Of a DNA stretch of 64,000 bases, positions 9,056 to 17,193 are shown in pieces; within the stretch, counting starts at the first letter, position 1; each line of letters begins with the position of its first letter. This DNA comes from Rhodospirillales bacterium. GTDB lineage: Bacteria > Pseudomonadota > Alphaproteobacteria > Rhodospirillales > Shumkoniaceae. The DNA is taken from the NCBI GenBank assembly GCA_018432935.1, contig JAHDSF010000017.1:124001-188000 (forward strand), read 5' to 3'. A program made the translations under genes and the position numbers. The notes beneath the pieces were generated by a model. It worked only from the letters and a program-made list of their open reading frames with translations. It ran no database searches and had not been told where the DNA came from.

Positions 9056-10168
9056 CTAGGGCCGGCGAACGCCGGCAGGGGCGGCGGCCCGGGTCGGGGT
9101 TGCATGGACCGGCAACGAAGGGACCTCCCACGCCGCGCCCACCTCGAGGTCCTGCAGGCGTTCGGCGGGGACTCCGCTTGCCTGACGGGCTTCGACCAGC
9201 TGCTGCCGGGCCACGCCGAAGCCGTCGTCGGCCAGCGGGAAGACGTCGTAGTGAATCGCGAGACCCCGCTCGGCACCCAGGATCGCCGCCGCTTCGAGCG
9301 CTTCTTCCGGGGTCATGTGGGCATACTCCATGAACCAGCGCGGCGCGAAGGCGCCGATCGGCAGCAGGACGAACCGGAACGCGCCGAAGGCGTCGCGCGC
9401 CTTCATGAACGGCCGCCCGCCGCCGTAGCCGGTATCCAGGGCGGCGTAGACGTTGCCGCCGGGCGCTTCAATCACCAGTCCGCCCCACAGCGCCCGGTTG
9501 GTGTCGAACACCCCGCGTGCCGACCAGTGCTGAACCGGAACCAGGTGCAGCCGGACCTCCGGCGACACCGCATGGCTGCCGCCCCAGTCGAGCGCCTGTG
9601 CGCGGAGATCGGGAATGGCGGCGCGGATGATCGCGTCGTTGCCCAGCGGCGTCACCACCAGCGGCCGGTCCCGGTCGTGCAGCATGCGCAGGGTGGCAAG
9701 GTCGAGGTGGTCGTAGTGGTTGTGGCTGACGAACACGACGTCGATCTTCGGCAGCGATGCAAAAGGGACGCCGGGAGGCTGGCGCCGCTTCGGTCCGAGC
9801 CACGAGAACGGACTGGCCCGTTCCGACCAGATCGGGTCGGTAAGGATGTTCAATCCCTGTGTCTGCAGCAGCACCGTGGCGTGGCCGACGTAAGTTACCC
9901 GCAACGCTTCGCCCGCGACCCGCGCCGGCGGGACGCTGAAGGTCGGCGCCGGCAACTCGCTCGGCTCCGGCCAGGGGCCCTGCTCGCCGGTGAACTGCCA
10001 TTTGAGGAAGGCCCAGAAATCGCGCTTGCGCTGATTGTCGGGGTCGAAGAAGCGTTGGCCGTCGAAATGATCGCTCATCGGTCCATTATAATACGTCGCG
10101 GCACAACCGCCGATGCCCAGAACGGCCGCAGCGGCGAGCAGCCACAGGACGGTTCTGCCGACGCGCAC
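9056..10168 (-). CDS. Metallo-beta-lactamase-fold lipoprotein (NAPE-PLD/UlaG-like hydrolase)
   Basis: A 370-residue protein. The N-terminus is a lipoprotein signal (LGIGGCAATYYNGP, lipid-attached Cys22), so it is probably tethered to the envelope. The HNHYDHLD metal-binding motif at 149-156, preceded by VTYVGHATVLLQT and ILTDPIWSERASPFSW, places it in the family of N-acylphosphatidylethanolamine phospholipase D-like and UlaG-like MBL hydrolases. Later ligands are visible in DTGYGGG and in the AIHYDVF region. The substrate cannot be told; a phospholipid-type or lactone substrate is possible. The start is GTG at 10168, only ten bases after the stop of the GAF histidine kinase, so the two are an operon. 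It converges on the giant VWA gene with 10 bases between stops. Confidence 0.85.
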   Translation of the reverse strand: MRVGRTVLWLLAAAAVLGIGGCAATYYNGPMSDHFDGQRFFDPDNQRKRDFWAFLKWQFTGEQGPWPEPSELPAPTFSVPPARVAGEALRVTYVGHATVLLQTQGLNILTDPIWSERASPFSWLGPKRRQPPGVPFASLPKIDVVFVSHNHYDHLDLATLRMLHDRDRPLVVTPLGNDAIIRAAIPDLRAQALDWGGSHAVSPEVRLHLVPVQHWSARGVFDTNRALWGGLVIEAPGGNVYAALDTGYGGGRPFMKARDAFGAFRFVLLPIGAFAPRWFMEYAHMTPEEALEAAAILGAERGLAIHYDVFPLADDGFGVARQQLVEARQASGVPAERLQDLEVGAAWEVPSLPVHATPTRAAAPAGVRRP

Positions 10169-10178
10169 GGGCCGGGGT

Positions 10179-11462
10179 CTACTCTGCCGGGACCGGCACC
10201 TCTTCGCGCCAGGCCGGCAGGTGCAGCCTGACCGTCGTGCCGTGCCCTTCGCGGCTGTCGATGTCGACCGAACCGCCCTGCAACCGGGCCAGGGCCGTCG
10301 CTATCGCCAGCCCCAGGCCGGTGCCGCGGTGAAACTGATTCTTCTCCCGGGCCATCTGCACAAACGGCTCGCCGATGCGGGCGAGGTCAGCCGAACTCAT
10401 CCCGATTCCGGTGTCGCGGATGGTGACGCAGCAGCCGGTCCCGGTCTCCGCCAGGCCGACGTCGACACGGCCGCTCCGCATCGTGAATTTCACCGCATTG
10501 GACAACAGGTTGATGACCACCTGCTTGGTTGCCCGGCGATCACCCCGGACGGTCGTTACGGCCCCTGGGGCGCGGTGCAGCGTCACCCCGCCCTCGTCGG
10601 CCTGGACCTGAAGCAAACCCACCGCCTCATCGACCACCTGCGCCAAGTCCAGCGGCCCGACCGTCAACGGGAAGCGGCCCTCCTCGATACGCGCCATGTC
10701 GAGGAGATCGGTGACCAGATCCAACAGGTGGCCAGCGCTGCCGCGGACGTGGTCGAGGTATTCATCGTACTGGTGCGAAGAGGGATCGATCCGGCGCATC
10801 TGCATGATCTGGCTGAATCCGAGGATGGCATTCAGCGGTGTCCGGAATTCGTGGCTCACGTTCGCCAGGAACAGCAGCTTGGCGCGAGCTTCCCTTCGGG
10901 CGGCCGCGGCTTGGCGTTCGGCTTCCTCCTTGGCCGCCAACAGCGAGGCGTCGAGAGCGGCGTTGGTCATCGCCACGGCGGCGCTGTTGGCGATCGTCAT
11001 CAGGACGTCGACTTCGACCTTGGAGGGCGTACGTTTGGTCGCCCAGTAGGCGCCGATCGCCGCCACCGGGTCCTCCTGGCGCACCGGCACCATGACCAGG
11101 CTTTTCACGAACGTCAGCCTGTACGCGTCGTGGGGTATCCGCGAATCGGCGAAGATGTCGGGAATGACGGCGGCCTGGCGGTTGAGCATAGCCCAGCCGG
11201 AAATGCAGCGCTCCATCGGGAAGCGCTGCCCCTTCCACAACGGGCTGATGGCGTCCTCGTCGGCGTAATGGCAGAAGTCGCCGTCGCGCAAAACGAAAGT
11301 GACGCCGTCGGCACCCGTCAGGTGCCGCGCACCGCTGCGCACCACTGCCATGATCTCGTCAAGACCGCGCGCCATCGACAGGCGCTGGATGAACTCCACG
11401 ACGTCACGCGGCGGAGCCGGGGCCTTGCCATTGAACTGCCGGTGCAGGCTCTTGCCACCCAT
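10179..11462 (-). CDS. GAF-domain sensor histidine kinase
   Basis: A 427-residue soluble-looking kinase with no membrane segment. A GAF domain (~20-170; contains GISGWAML-like CISGWAML and MVPVRQEDPVAAIGAYWA) is followed by a short coiled coil (~172-200), then the dimerisation/phosphoacceptor H-box with His204 (NVSHEFRTPLNAILGFSQ), and an ATPase domain with N-box (INLLSNAVKF, ~317), G1 (DTGIGM, ~350) and G2 (GTGLGLAIA, ~380). It probably senses a cytoplasmic small ligand and autophosphorylates. No response regulator is adjacent. A run of nine G lies where the ribosome-binding site should be (11467-11475), four bases from the ATG. It is co-transcribed with the downstream MBL-fold lipoprotein. 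Confidence 0.9.
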   Translation of the reverse strand: MGGKSLHRQFNGKAPAPPRDVVEFIQRLSMARGLDEIMAVVRSGARHLTGADGVTFVLRDGDFCHYADEDAISPLWKGQRFPMERCISGWAMLNRQAAVIPDIFADSRIPHDAYRLTFVKSLVMVPVRQEDPVAAIGAYWATKRTPSKVEVDVLMTIANSAAVAMTNAALDASLLAAKEEAERQAAAARREARAKLLFLANVSHEFRTPLNAILGFSQIMQMRRIDPSSHQYDEYLDHVRGSAGHLLDLVTDLLDMARIEEGRFPLTVGPLDLAQVVDEAVGLLQVQADEGGVTLHRAPGAVTTVRGDRRATKQVVINLLSNAVKFTMRSGRVDVGLAETGTGCCVTIRDTGIGMSSADLARIGEPFVQMAREKNQFHRGTGLGLAIATALARLQGGSVDIDSREGHGTTVRLHLPAWREEVPVPAE

Positions 11463-11466
11463 AGCA

Positions 11467-11475
11467 CCCCCCCCC
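11467..11475 (-). promoter_or_regulatory. G9 homopolymer acting as Shine-Dalgarno region of the GAF kinase
   Basis: On the minus strand nine consecutive G precede TGCT and the ATG at 11462. It is the only purine-rich element near the start, so it must serve as or overlap the ribosome-binding site. Length changes in such a tract would alter spacing and could tune expression. Confidence 0.45.
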
Positions 11476-11565
11476 TAGGCGGGCATTACGATCCGCATAT
11501 GGGGGTGGCGCAGCAGTCTTCAACCGCCGCGCCCACCGTGACAACATAACCGGTAATGGCGGGAG

Positions 11566-12489
11566 TCAGCCGGTCTTGCCGCCCACCCAGGGCCCCAGCA
11601 CCGCTGCGATAAAGGCGTGCACCGGCGTCTCGATCCCGTGCTCCCGCCCGAGCCGGACCAGCGCGCCGGAAAGCCACGGCAGCTCCAGCCGGCGTCCGTT
11701 CTCGAGGTCGTGCTGCAAGGAGGAGCGCATGCCACCGGGCAGCCCCTGCACGAAGCTCCAGATGTCGTCGGCCAGGCTTTCCGGCAGCGCCGCGCCGCAG
11801 GCGCGTCCAACCGCCGCCGCCTCGGTCAGGCTGCGACGGAACAGCTCGGCCAGTTCGGGGTCGCCGCGGAAGACGCCGCACGGCGCCCGGGTGACCGCCG
11901 TCATGCCGCCGAACGAGGCGATGAAGACCATCTTCTTCCACATCTCGGTCCGGATGTCGTCGGCCACCCGGCATGCCACTCCCGCCGCCGAGAGCGCCTG
12001 CTGGAAGGCGGCCACGGTCTCGCGCTGCTCCGGGCGCAGGGAGCCGACGATGGAATCGCAGAGCTTGCCGGTGTGGCGGATTGTGCCGGGGGATTCGATC
12101 ACCGCGGCGATGCGGATCACGCCGAGCGCGACATGCTCCTCGCCCAGCGCCGGGGCCAGCACGGCCGGGGCGTCGACCCCGTTGACGAACGGGATGACGA
12201 CCGTCCCCCTGCCCAGCAGCGGGCGGGTAGCCGCGGCAGCGGCTTCCATGTCGTAGAGCTTGACCGCAAACACCACCACGTCCGCCGGCCCGGCCTGCGC
12301 CGGATCGTCGGTCGCGCTCACCGCGGACAGCTCGACGTCGCCCAGCTCGCTGTACACGCGCAAGCCGCCGCTTTTCATGGCCGCAAGATGGGCGCCGCGC
12401 GCGATGAAGGTCACGTCCTGGCCCGCCGCCGCCAGCCGCGCCCCCAGATAACCGCCGACGCCGCCGCTGCCCATGATGGCGATCTTCAT
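11566..12489 (-). CDS. 2-dehydropantoate 2-reductase family protein (ketopantoate reductase-like)
   Basis: A 307-residue NADP-dependent dehydrogenase. The N-terminal Rossmann fold is clear: KIAIMGSGGVGGYLGARLAA with the GxGxxG motif at 7-12. The expected catalytic Lys lies in DIRTEMWKKMVF (~185) and a C-terminal helical domain contains RTEMWKK...FGGMTAVTRAPCG. Canonical PanE reduces ketopantoate to pantoate in pantothenate synthesis; several paralogues act on other 2-keto acids, so the substrate is not certain. An AGGAGGAAG ribosome-binding site precedes the ATG at 12489. It stands alone, divergent from the CheB gene with only 40 bases between. Confidence 0.85.
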   Translation of the reverse strand: MKIAIMGSGGVGGYLGARLAAAGQDVTFIARGAHLAAMKSGGLRVYSELGDVELSAVSATDDPAQAGPADVVVFAVKLYDMEAAAAATRPLLGRGTVVIPFVNGVDAPAVLAPALGEEHVALGVIRIAAVIESPGTIRHTGKLCDSIVGSLRPEQRETVAAFQQALSAAGVACRVADDIRTEMWKKMVFIASFGGMTAVTRAPCGVFRGDPELAELFRRSLTEAAAVGRACGAALPESLADDIWSFVQGLPGGMRSSLQHDLENGRRLELPWLSGALVRLGREHGIETPVHAFIAAVLGPWVGGKTG

Positions 12490-12529
12490 GCTCTTCCTCC
12501 TGGTCGGGAAACGAGATGGAAACTAGCCG

Positions 12530-13612
12530 TTGGAGGCGCCACTTAGCAAGCGCGGGGCACCTGCCTTTTTCGGCGGCGACCCGCACTCGCCCTTGCTTTC
12601 TTGGGAACGGGAAGACGATGGCCAATCGCACATCATAGTCATCGGCGCCTCGGCAGGTGGCGTGGAGGCGTTGCGCGTGGTTTGCCGGATGCTGCCGGGC
12701 GACCTTCCGGCCGCCGTCTTCATCGTCCAGCACATCGCCGCCTCGGCCAAGAGCATGCTGGCCGAGCTCCTGGACGGCCCGTTGCCGGCGTTGGTCCCGA
12801 CCGAGGGCGATCCGATCGTGCCTGGCCGCATCTACGTCGCAGCACCGGACCGCCATCTTCTTCTGCGGGAGAACCGCATCCTGATGCGCCGCGGCCCGCA
12901 CGAGAACCGGACCCGCCCTTCCGCCGATGCGCTCTTCCGCTCGGCTGCCGTCGCCTACGGACCCCGGGTCATCGGGGTGGTGCTGACGGGAATGCTGGAC
13001 GACGGAACCGAAGGCCTGATCGCCATCAAGGCGGCGGGCGGCCTGTCGGTGGTCCAGGATCCGGCGGATGCCGAGTGGCCGTCGATGCCGCGTGCCGCCA
13101 TAGCCCGCGACGATGTCGACCACAGTGTTCCCCTGATCGAGCTCGGTCGCCTGCTGGGCAGGCTGTCGCGAGATCCGCCGGGTCCGAGCCGCCCGATTTC
13201 CGAGCTCCTGGTGAGAGAGGACCAGGCCGCGGCCGAGGAAACCCCTGCCGCGGGAGCGGCCGCCGTTCCGGGCACGGCAAGCGATCTTGCCTGCCCCGAT
13301 TGCGGCGGCGTGCTCAACCGGATGCCTAGCGAGGGGTCGATCCGATTCCGCTGCCAGATCGGCCACGCCTTCACGCCCGAAGGCCTTGCGGCCGCCCAGG
13401 CCGACGAGCTGGAGCGGGCGCTCGTCCTTGCCGCGCGCACCCACCGCGACCGTATCCGCCTCTTCACGCAGCTCAAGGCCGATGCCGAGGGCCGCAACAG
13501 TCGTCTCTCGGCGGAGCGCTGGGGCAATGCCCTCCTCGAAGCGAAAGCGATGGTGGAGGTCCTCAACCGAGCCCTCGCCGGCCTGCGCAAGCCGGCCGTC
13601 GACCGGGACTGA
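12530..13612 (+). CDS. Stand-alone CheB-type protein-glutamate methylesterase with C-terminal Cys-rich module
   Basis: About 340-360 residues. The CheB catalytic domain covers residues ~34-190 with the triad Ser41 (IGASAGG), His68 (IVQHIA) and Asp157/158 (GMLDDGTEG). There is no N-terminal receiver domain, so it is not classical chemotaxis CheB. The C-terminal half has CPDCGG...CQIGH, a possible zinc site, followed by a helical segment. This architecture occurs in orphan CheB proteins outside chemotaxis operons. The start is uncertain: no in-frame ATG precedes the fold; TTG at 12530 is used here and TTG at 12593 is an alternative. The split CheB-CheR-kinase gene lies opposite, suggesting a shared methylation-type signalling circuit. 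Confidence 0.8.
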   Translation: MEAPLSKRGAPAFFGGDPHSPLLSWEREDDGQSHIIVIGASAGGVEALRVVCRMLPGDLPAAVFIVQHIAASAKSMLAELLDGPLPALVPTEGDPIVPGRIYVAAPDRHLLLRENRILMRRGPHENRTRPSADALFRSAAVAYGPRVIGVVLTGMLDDGTEGLIAIKAAGGLSVVQDPADAEWPSMPRAAIARDDVDHSVPLIELGRLLGRLSRDPPGPSRPISELLVREDQAAAEETPAAGAAAVPGTASDLACPDCGGVLNRMPSEGSIRFRCQIGHAFTPEGLAAAQADELERALVLAARTHRDRIRLFTQLKADAEGRNSRLSAERWGNALLEAKAMVEVLNRALAGLRKPAVDRD

Positions 13613-13640
13613 ACGGGACTGTCTCCCGCTTCATGGAGCC

Positions 13641-13765
13641 CCTCATGCCGAGCCTGTCGAAGCCTGAGGGTCGGGAGGGTGACCCGGTTTCAGCCCTCAT
13701 CCTGAGCTTGTCGAAGAATGTAGGCGGCCGGAAGAGCTCATGGTTCGACAGGCTCACCATGAGGT
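13641..13765 (+). repeat. Cluster of three dispersed extragenic palindrome units
   Basis: Three related units lie between the convergent CheB and hybrid-kinase genes: 13641-13670 (CCTCATGCCGAGCCTGTCGA...), 13695-13720 (CCTCATCCTGAGCTTGTCGA...) and an inverted copy at 13740-13765 (TGGTTCGACAGGCTCACCAT...). This is a familiar proteobacterial intergenic repeat whose spurious translation reads MVRQAHHE. The direct-direct-inverted layout can fold into alternative hairpins and may act as a bidirectional terminator. Confidence 0.75.
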
Positions 13766-13793
13766 AACTTCAAAGGCTCGGCGGTATCGGCTC

Positions 13794-15626
13794 CTACTGC
13801 CGCCCTGCCCGCACCGTCCGATCCGGCGGAAAGCGGATCGTCACAGCCGTCCCCGCGCCGACGTGGCTGTCGACCAACAAGCTGCCGCCGTGCGCCTCTG
13901 CCAGGCTCTTGGCGATCGGCAGTCCCAGTCCGGTGCCTTCCTTCGAGCGGGCCGTCATGTTGTCGATCTGGGTGAACGGCTCCAGCGCCCGCTTCACCTG
14001 CTCCGGCGACATGCCCGGCCCCCGGTCTTCGATCGCGATCGCAATCGCGTCATCGGCATCGAGCCGCACCGACAGCGTCACCATGCTGCCGCGAGGGCTG
14101 AACTTGATGGCGTTGCCGAGCACGTTCACCACGATCTGTACGACCCGTCGCTCGTCGGCGCGCAGCCGGGGGAACCCCTTCGGCACCGCGATCTTTACCT
14201 CGACCCCGCTTTGCTGGGCGACGCCGCTGACCAGGCGTAGGCAGGCGTCGGCGATCTCCGCAGGACGCAACACGGAATCGTAAAGGTCCAGCTTGCCGGC
14301 ATCCAGGGCCGAGAGGTCGAGGATGTCGTTGATCAGCGCCAGCAGGTGCTTGCCGGCGGCATGGATCGTGGCGATGTAGCTGCGCACCCGGTCGTCGCAA
14401 TGGGCGTCGATCGCGCCCGACAAGACCGCTTCGGAATAGCCGAGGATGCCGTTGAGCGGGGTCCGCAGGTCGTGGCTCATCGCCGCCAGGAAGCTCGACT
14501 TGGCTCGGTTGGCCTGCTCGGCGAGATCCCGCGCCCTCAGCGCCTCCTCGGTGCGCTCGAAGACCCTCTGTTCGAGAGTCTGGTTCATCGCCGTCAACTC
14601 CTCGTCGGCCTTTTTGACCAGCGTGATGTCGGCGAAGGTGATCACCACGCCCTCGATCTTGTTGTCGTGGGTGCGGTAGGGAAGGATACGCCGGATGAAC
14701 CAGCGGCCGTCCCTGCCCGCCACTTCGCGTTCGCGCATGGCCAGGCTTGCCACCACCGCCGCCGCGTCCTCGTGCAGCTTCGGGTCGTCGAGGTTGTGGG
14801 TGATGTCGGTGAACGGCCGCCGCACGTCGGAGGGGATCAGGTTCAAGAGCCGGTTTGCGTTGGGGGTGAACCGCTTGATCCGGAGATCCATGTCGAGGAA
14901 CACGGTCGCGACGTCGGAGCTGTTGAGCAGGTTTATGAAATCGTTGTTGGAGGCCTCCAGCTCCTCGACCTTGTCCTGGAGCTGGGAGTTCACGGCCGAC
15001 AGCTCCTCGTTGAGGGATTGCAGCTCCTCCTTCGAGGTTTCCAGCTCTTCGTTTGCGGACTGGAGCTCCTCATTCATCGACATGACTTCTTCGTTCGAGG
15101 CCTTCAGCTCCTCGTTCGCGGTCTCCATCTCCTCGATCGTGCTTTGCAGATCCTCGCGGGTCGCATGGAGTTCGAACTCGAGCTGACGTACCACCGCCTC
15201 GTCGGCCAGGCCCACTTCGATGCCGGGGGAAGGAAGCTCCGCCCCGCTCTCCGGGCGCTCCTGGAAGGTGACCAGGAACAGGCGCTCGAAGCGGCCGTCG
15301 ACCGGGGTGACGGTGACCGCGATCTGGCGCATGCGGTCGTGACCCACGATCCGGATCCCCTCGACATGGACCTCGGCGTCCTCGTCCACCGCCTTGCGCA
15401 GCGCCGCACGGAGCTTGCCGCCGAGCCCTTTTCGGGCAATGGCCAGGAGGTCCTGTGTCGGCTCTCCCGCCGGCTGTGCCAAGCAGATTTCGGTATCGCC
15501 GTGGTAGTAGACGACGTGCCCACGCTGGTTGACGAGGACGGCAGCGGGCGCAAACCGCTCCAGCAGCAGCCTTCGTGCGATGTCGCCAGCGCTGAACGCA
15601 CGGCCACCGCCGCGGCGGCCCGAGGT
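13794..15626 (-). CDS. Downstream half (PAS and histidine kinase) of a frameshifted CheB-CheR-PAS-kinase hybrid
   Basis: About 610 residues of good coding sequence continuing the CheB-CheR gene in the +1 frame. It has a PAS-like region just after the G tract (RRLLLERFAPAAVLVNQRGH), a long coiled coil rich in EELKASNEE, EELQSANEELETS and EELQSLNEEL, a second PAS domain (NNDFINLLNSSDVATVFLDM), a phosphoacceptor box (AAMSHDLRTPLNGILGYSEA), and an ATPase domain (VNVLGNAIKFSP, EDRGPGMS, GTGLGLPIAKSLAEAHGG). It has no plausible start of its own: the open frame reaches 15800, but residues before the tract are out-of-frame noise. With one G fewer in the tract the whole gene (13794-17193) would encode about 1,132 residues. 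Confidence 0.8.
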   Translation of the reverse strand, partial: TSGRRGGGRAFSAGDIARRLLLERFAPAAVLVNQRGHVVYYHGDTEICLAQPAGEPTQDLLAIARKGLGGKLRAALRKAVDEDAEVHVEGIRIVGHDRMRQIAVTVTPVDGRFERLFLVTFQERPESGAELPSPGIEVGLADEAVVRQLEFELHATREDLQSTIEEMETANEELKASNEEVMSMNEELQSANEELETSKEELQSLNEELSAVNSQLQDKVEELEASNNDFINLLNSSDVATVFLDMDLRIKRFTPNANRLLNLIPSDVRRPFTDITHNLDDPKLHEDAAAVVASLAMREREVAGRDGRWFIRRILPYRTHDNKIEGVVITFADITLVKKADEELTAMNQTLEQRVFERTEEALRARDLAEQANRAKSSFLAAMSHDLRTPLNGILGYSEAVLSGAIDAHCDDRVRSYIATIHAAGKHLLALINDILDLSALDAGKLDLYDSVLRPAEIADACLRLVSGVAQQSGVEVKIAVPKGFPRLRADERRVVQIVVNVLGNAIKFSPRGSMVTLSVRLDADDAIAIAIEDRGPGMSPEQVKRALEPFTQIDNMTARSKEGTGLGLPIAKSLAEAHGGSLLVDSHVGAGTAVTIRFPPDRTVRAGRQ

Positions 15627-17193
15627 CCCCCCCCCCCCGTCCCAGCGCATCGATGTCGTCGGACGCCATCGGAAAGCCGAGTTCGGCGAAACGGGACGGC
15701 CCAATGCGGCGGTAGATTCGGTGCTTGGCGGAAATCGCCCCGAACAGCTCGGTCTGACGCCCGATCGTTTCGGAGGGGCCGAGAAACAGCACACCGTCAT
15801 GCCTGAGTGCGAAGTGGAAAATCGGGACCAGCTTCTTGTGGACCTCGGGCTCGAGATAGATCATCACGTTCCGACAGGATACCAGGTCGAGCTTGGAGAA
15901 CGGCGGATCGCTGATGACGTTCTGGACCGCGAACATCACGCATTCGCGCAACGCCGTGTTGACCTTGTAGGCGCTTTCATCGTGCGTGAAAAAGGCGTCC
16001 AGGCGCGCCGCCGAGACATCGGCGGCGATGCTGTCGGGATAGAAGCCGATGCGCGCGTAGTCCAGGGCGTCTTCGTCGATGTCGGTTGCGAAGACTTGGA
16101 TCCTCGGCTGCTTCTCCTGCCTGGCAAATTCCTCCAGCAGCAGGATCGCCAGCGTATAGGCCTCCTCGCCCGTCGCACAGCCGGGCACCCACACCCGCAC
16201 GGGACCGTTCGCCGCCCGCTCGACCAGGCCGGGAACGACCTCGCTCGCCAGCGCTTCCATCGCCTCGGGATCGCGGAAGAAGGCGGTGACGCTGATCAGC
16301 AGATCCTTGAACAGCAGCTTGGCCTCTTCCGGGCTGCTCCTCAGGCGCCGCAGGTAATCCTGATGGCTGCTGATGTCGTTGAGGCCCATGCGCCGTTCGA
16401 CCCGGCGGACCAGCGTGCTCTTCTTGTAGAAGCGGAAGTCGTAGCCGGTGCGCGCCCGCAGAAGACCGATGATTTGCAGCACCTGCTCATGGGGATTGCT
16501 CAGATCTTCCTGCGCCGACTGGCGGATATAGGGGTGGCGGCTGTAGCGGAGAAGCTCCCCCGGAATGCGGTCCACCGGCAGGATGAAGTCCGCCATCCCG
16601 GTCGCAATCGCGCTGCGCGGCATGCCGTCGTAGGCGGCAGTCGCCGGGTCCTGGACGATCGCCAGCCCCCCGGCCTCCTTGATCGTACGGATGCCCTGGG
16701 TACCATCAGACCCCGTGCCGGTAAGCACGATGCCGATCGAGGCGCGCCCGCGCTCCTCGGCCAGCGAGCGGAAGAAATGGTCGATCGGCATTCGCAGGCC
16801 GCGGCGCTCCAACGGTTGCGCCAGGCACAGGGCGCCGTCCCGCAGGCTCATGTCCCGGTTGGGCGGGATGATGTAGATGTGGTTCGGCTTGATCCGCACT
16901 CCGTCCTCGACCTCCTGCACCGGCAGCAAGGTGTGTCGTGCCAGGATCTCGGCCGTCAGGCTTTTATGGTTGGGGTCGAGGTGCTGGACCAGGACGAAGG
17001 CGATCCCGGTGTCCTTGGACATCCGCGAGAACAGGTGTTTGAAGGCGTCCAGACCTCCGGCCGAAGCGCCGATTCCCACCACCGGGAAGGCCAACGAAAG
17101 CGGCGTTGGCGGCTGTTCGGCCGCGACATTCGGTCTCGATCGCGCCGCGGAGCGCGCTTCTCCCCCTCGCTCTGAGTTCCCTGTGTCGGCCAT
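15070..17193 (-). CDS. Upstream half (CheB-CheR) of a frameshifted CheB-CheR-PAS-kinase hybrid
   Basis: The open frame has 707 codons, but meaningful sequence ends at the G12 tract near residue 520; the rest is an out-of-frame tail. Residues ~36-230 form a CheB methylesterase domain with Ser44 (IGASAGG), His71 (LVQHLDPNHK) and Asp163 (TGTGSDGTQG). Residues ~240-500 form a CheR methyltransferase with its N-terminal helical domain (FYKKSTLVRRVERRM), the SAM-binding motif VWVPGCATGEEAYTLA, VFATDIDEDAL and CRNVMIYLEPEVH. Such CheB/CheR/PAS/kinase hybrids are known in alphaproteobacteria and are thought to couple receptor methylation-like chemistry to a kinase. If the tract is real in this strain, only the CheB-CheR part is made. 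Confidence 0.85.
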   Translation of the reverse strand: MADTGNSERGGEARSAARSRPNVAAEQPPTPLSLAFPVVGIGASAGGLDAFKHLFSRMSKDTGIAFVLVQHLDPNHKSLTAEILARHTLLPVQEVEDGVRIKPNHIYIIPPNRDMSLRDGALCLAQPLERRGLRMPIDHFFRSLAEERGRASIGIVLTGTGSDGTQGIRTIKEAGGLAIVQDPATAAYDGMPRSAIATGMADFILPVDRIPGELLRYSRHPYIRQSAQEDLSNPHEQVLQIIGLLRARTGYDFRFYKKSTLVRRVERRMGLNDISSHQDYLRRLRSSPEEAKLLFKDLLISVTAFFRDPEAMEALASEVVPGLVERAANGPVRVWVPGCATGEEAYTLAILLLEEFARQEKQPRIQVFATDIDEDALDYARIGFYPDSIAADVSAARLDAFFTHDESAYKVNTALRECVMFAVQNVISDPPFSKLDLVSCRNVMIYLEPEVHKKLVPIFHFALRHDGVLFLGPSETIGRQTELFGAISAKHRIYRRIGPSRFAELGFPMASDDIDALGRGGGDLGPPRRWPCVQRWRHRTKAAAGAVCARCRPRQPAWARRLLPRRYRNLLGTAGGRADTGPPGHCPKRARRQAPCGAAQGGGRGRRGPCRGDPDRGSRPHAPDRGHRHPGRRPLRAPVPGHLPGAPGERGGASFPRHRSGPGRRGGGTSARVRTPCDPRGSAKHDRGDGDRERGAEGLERRSHVDE
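15627..15638 (-). repeat. G12 homopolymer tract at the CheB-CheR / PAS-kinase junction
   Basis: Twelve consecutive C on the plus strand, so G12 in the coding strand. Upstream codons start at positions divisible by 3; downstream homologous codons are shifted by one base. Removing one G (or adding two) joins the halves. This fits slipped-strand phase variation, or a miscalled homopolymer length. Confidence 0.9.

Noticed and set aside
13794..17193. Treating the split hybrid kinase as two independent genes
   Set aside because: The downstream part has no credible start, and its homologous frame begins exactly at the G12 tract; one interrupted gene is the simpler reading. They are listed as two halves only because the frames differ.
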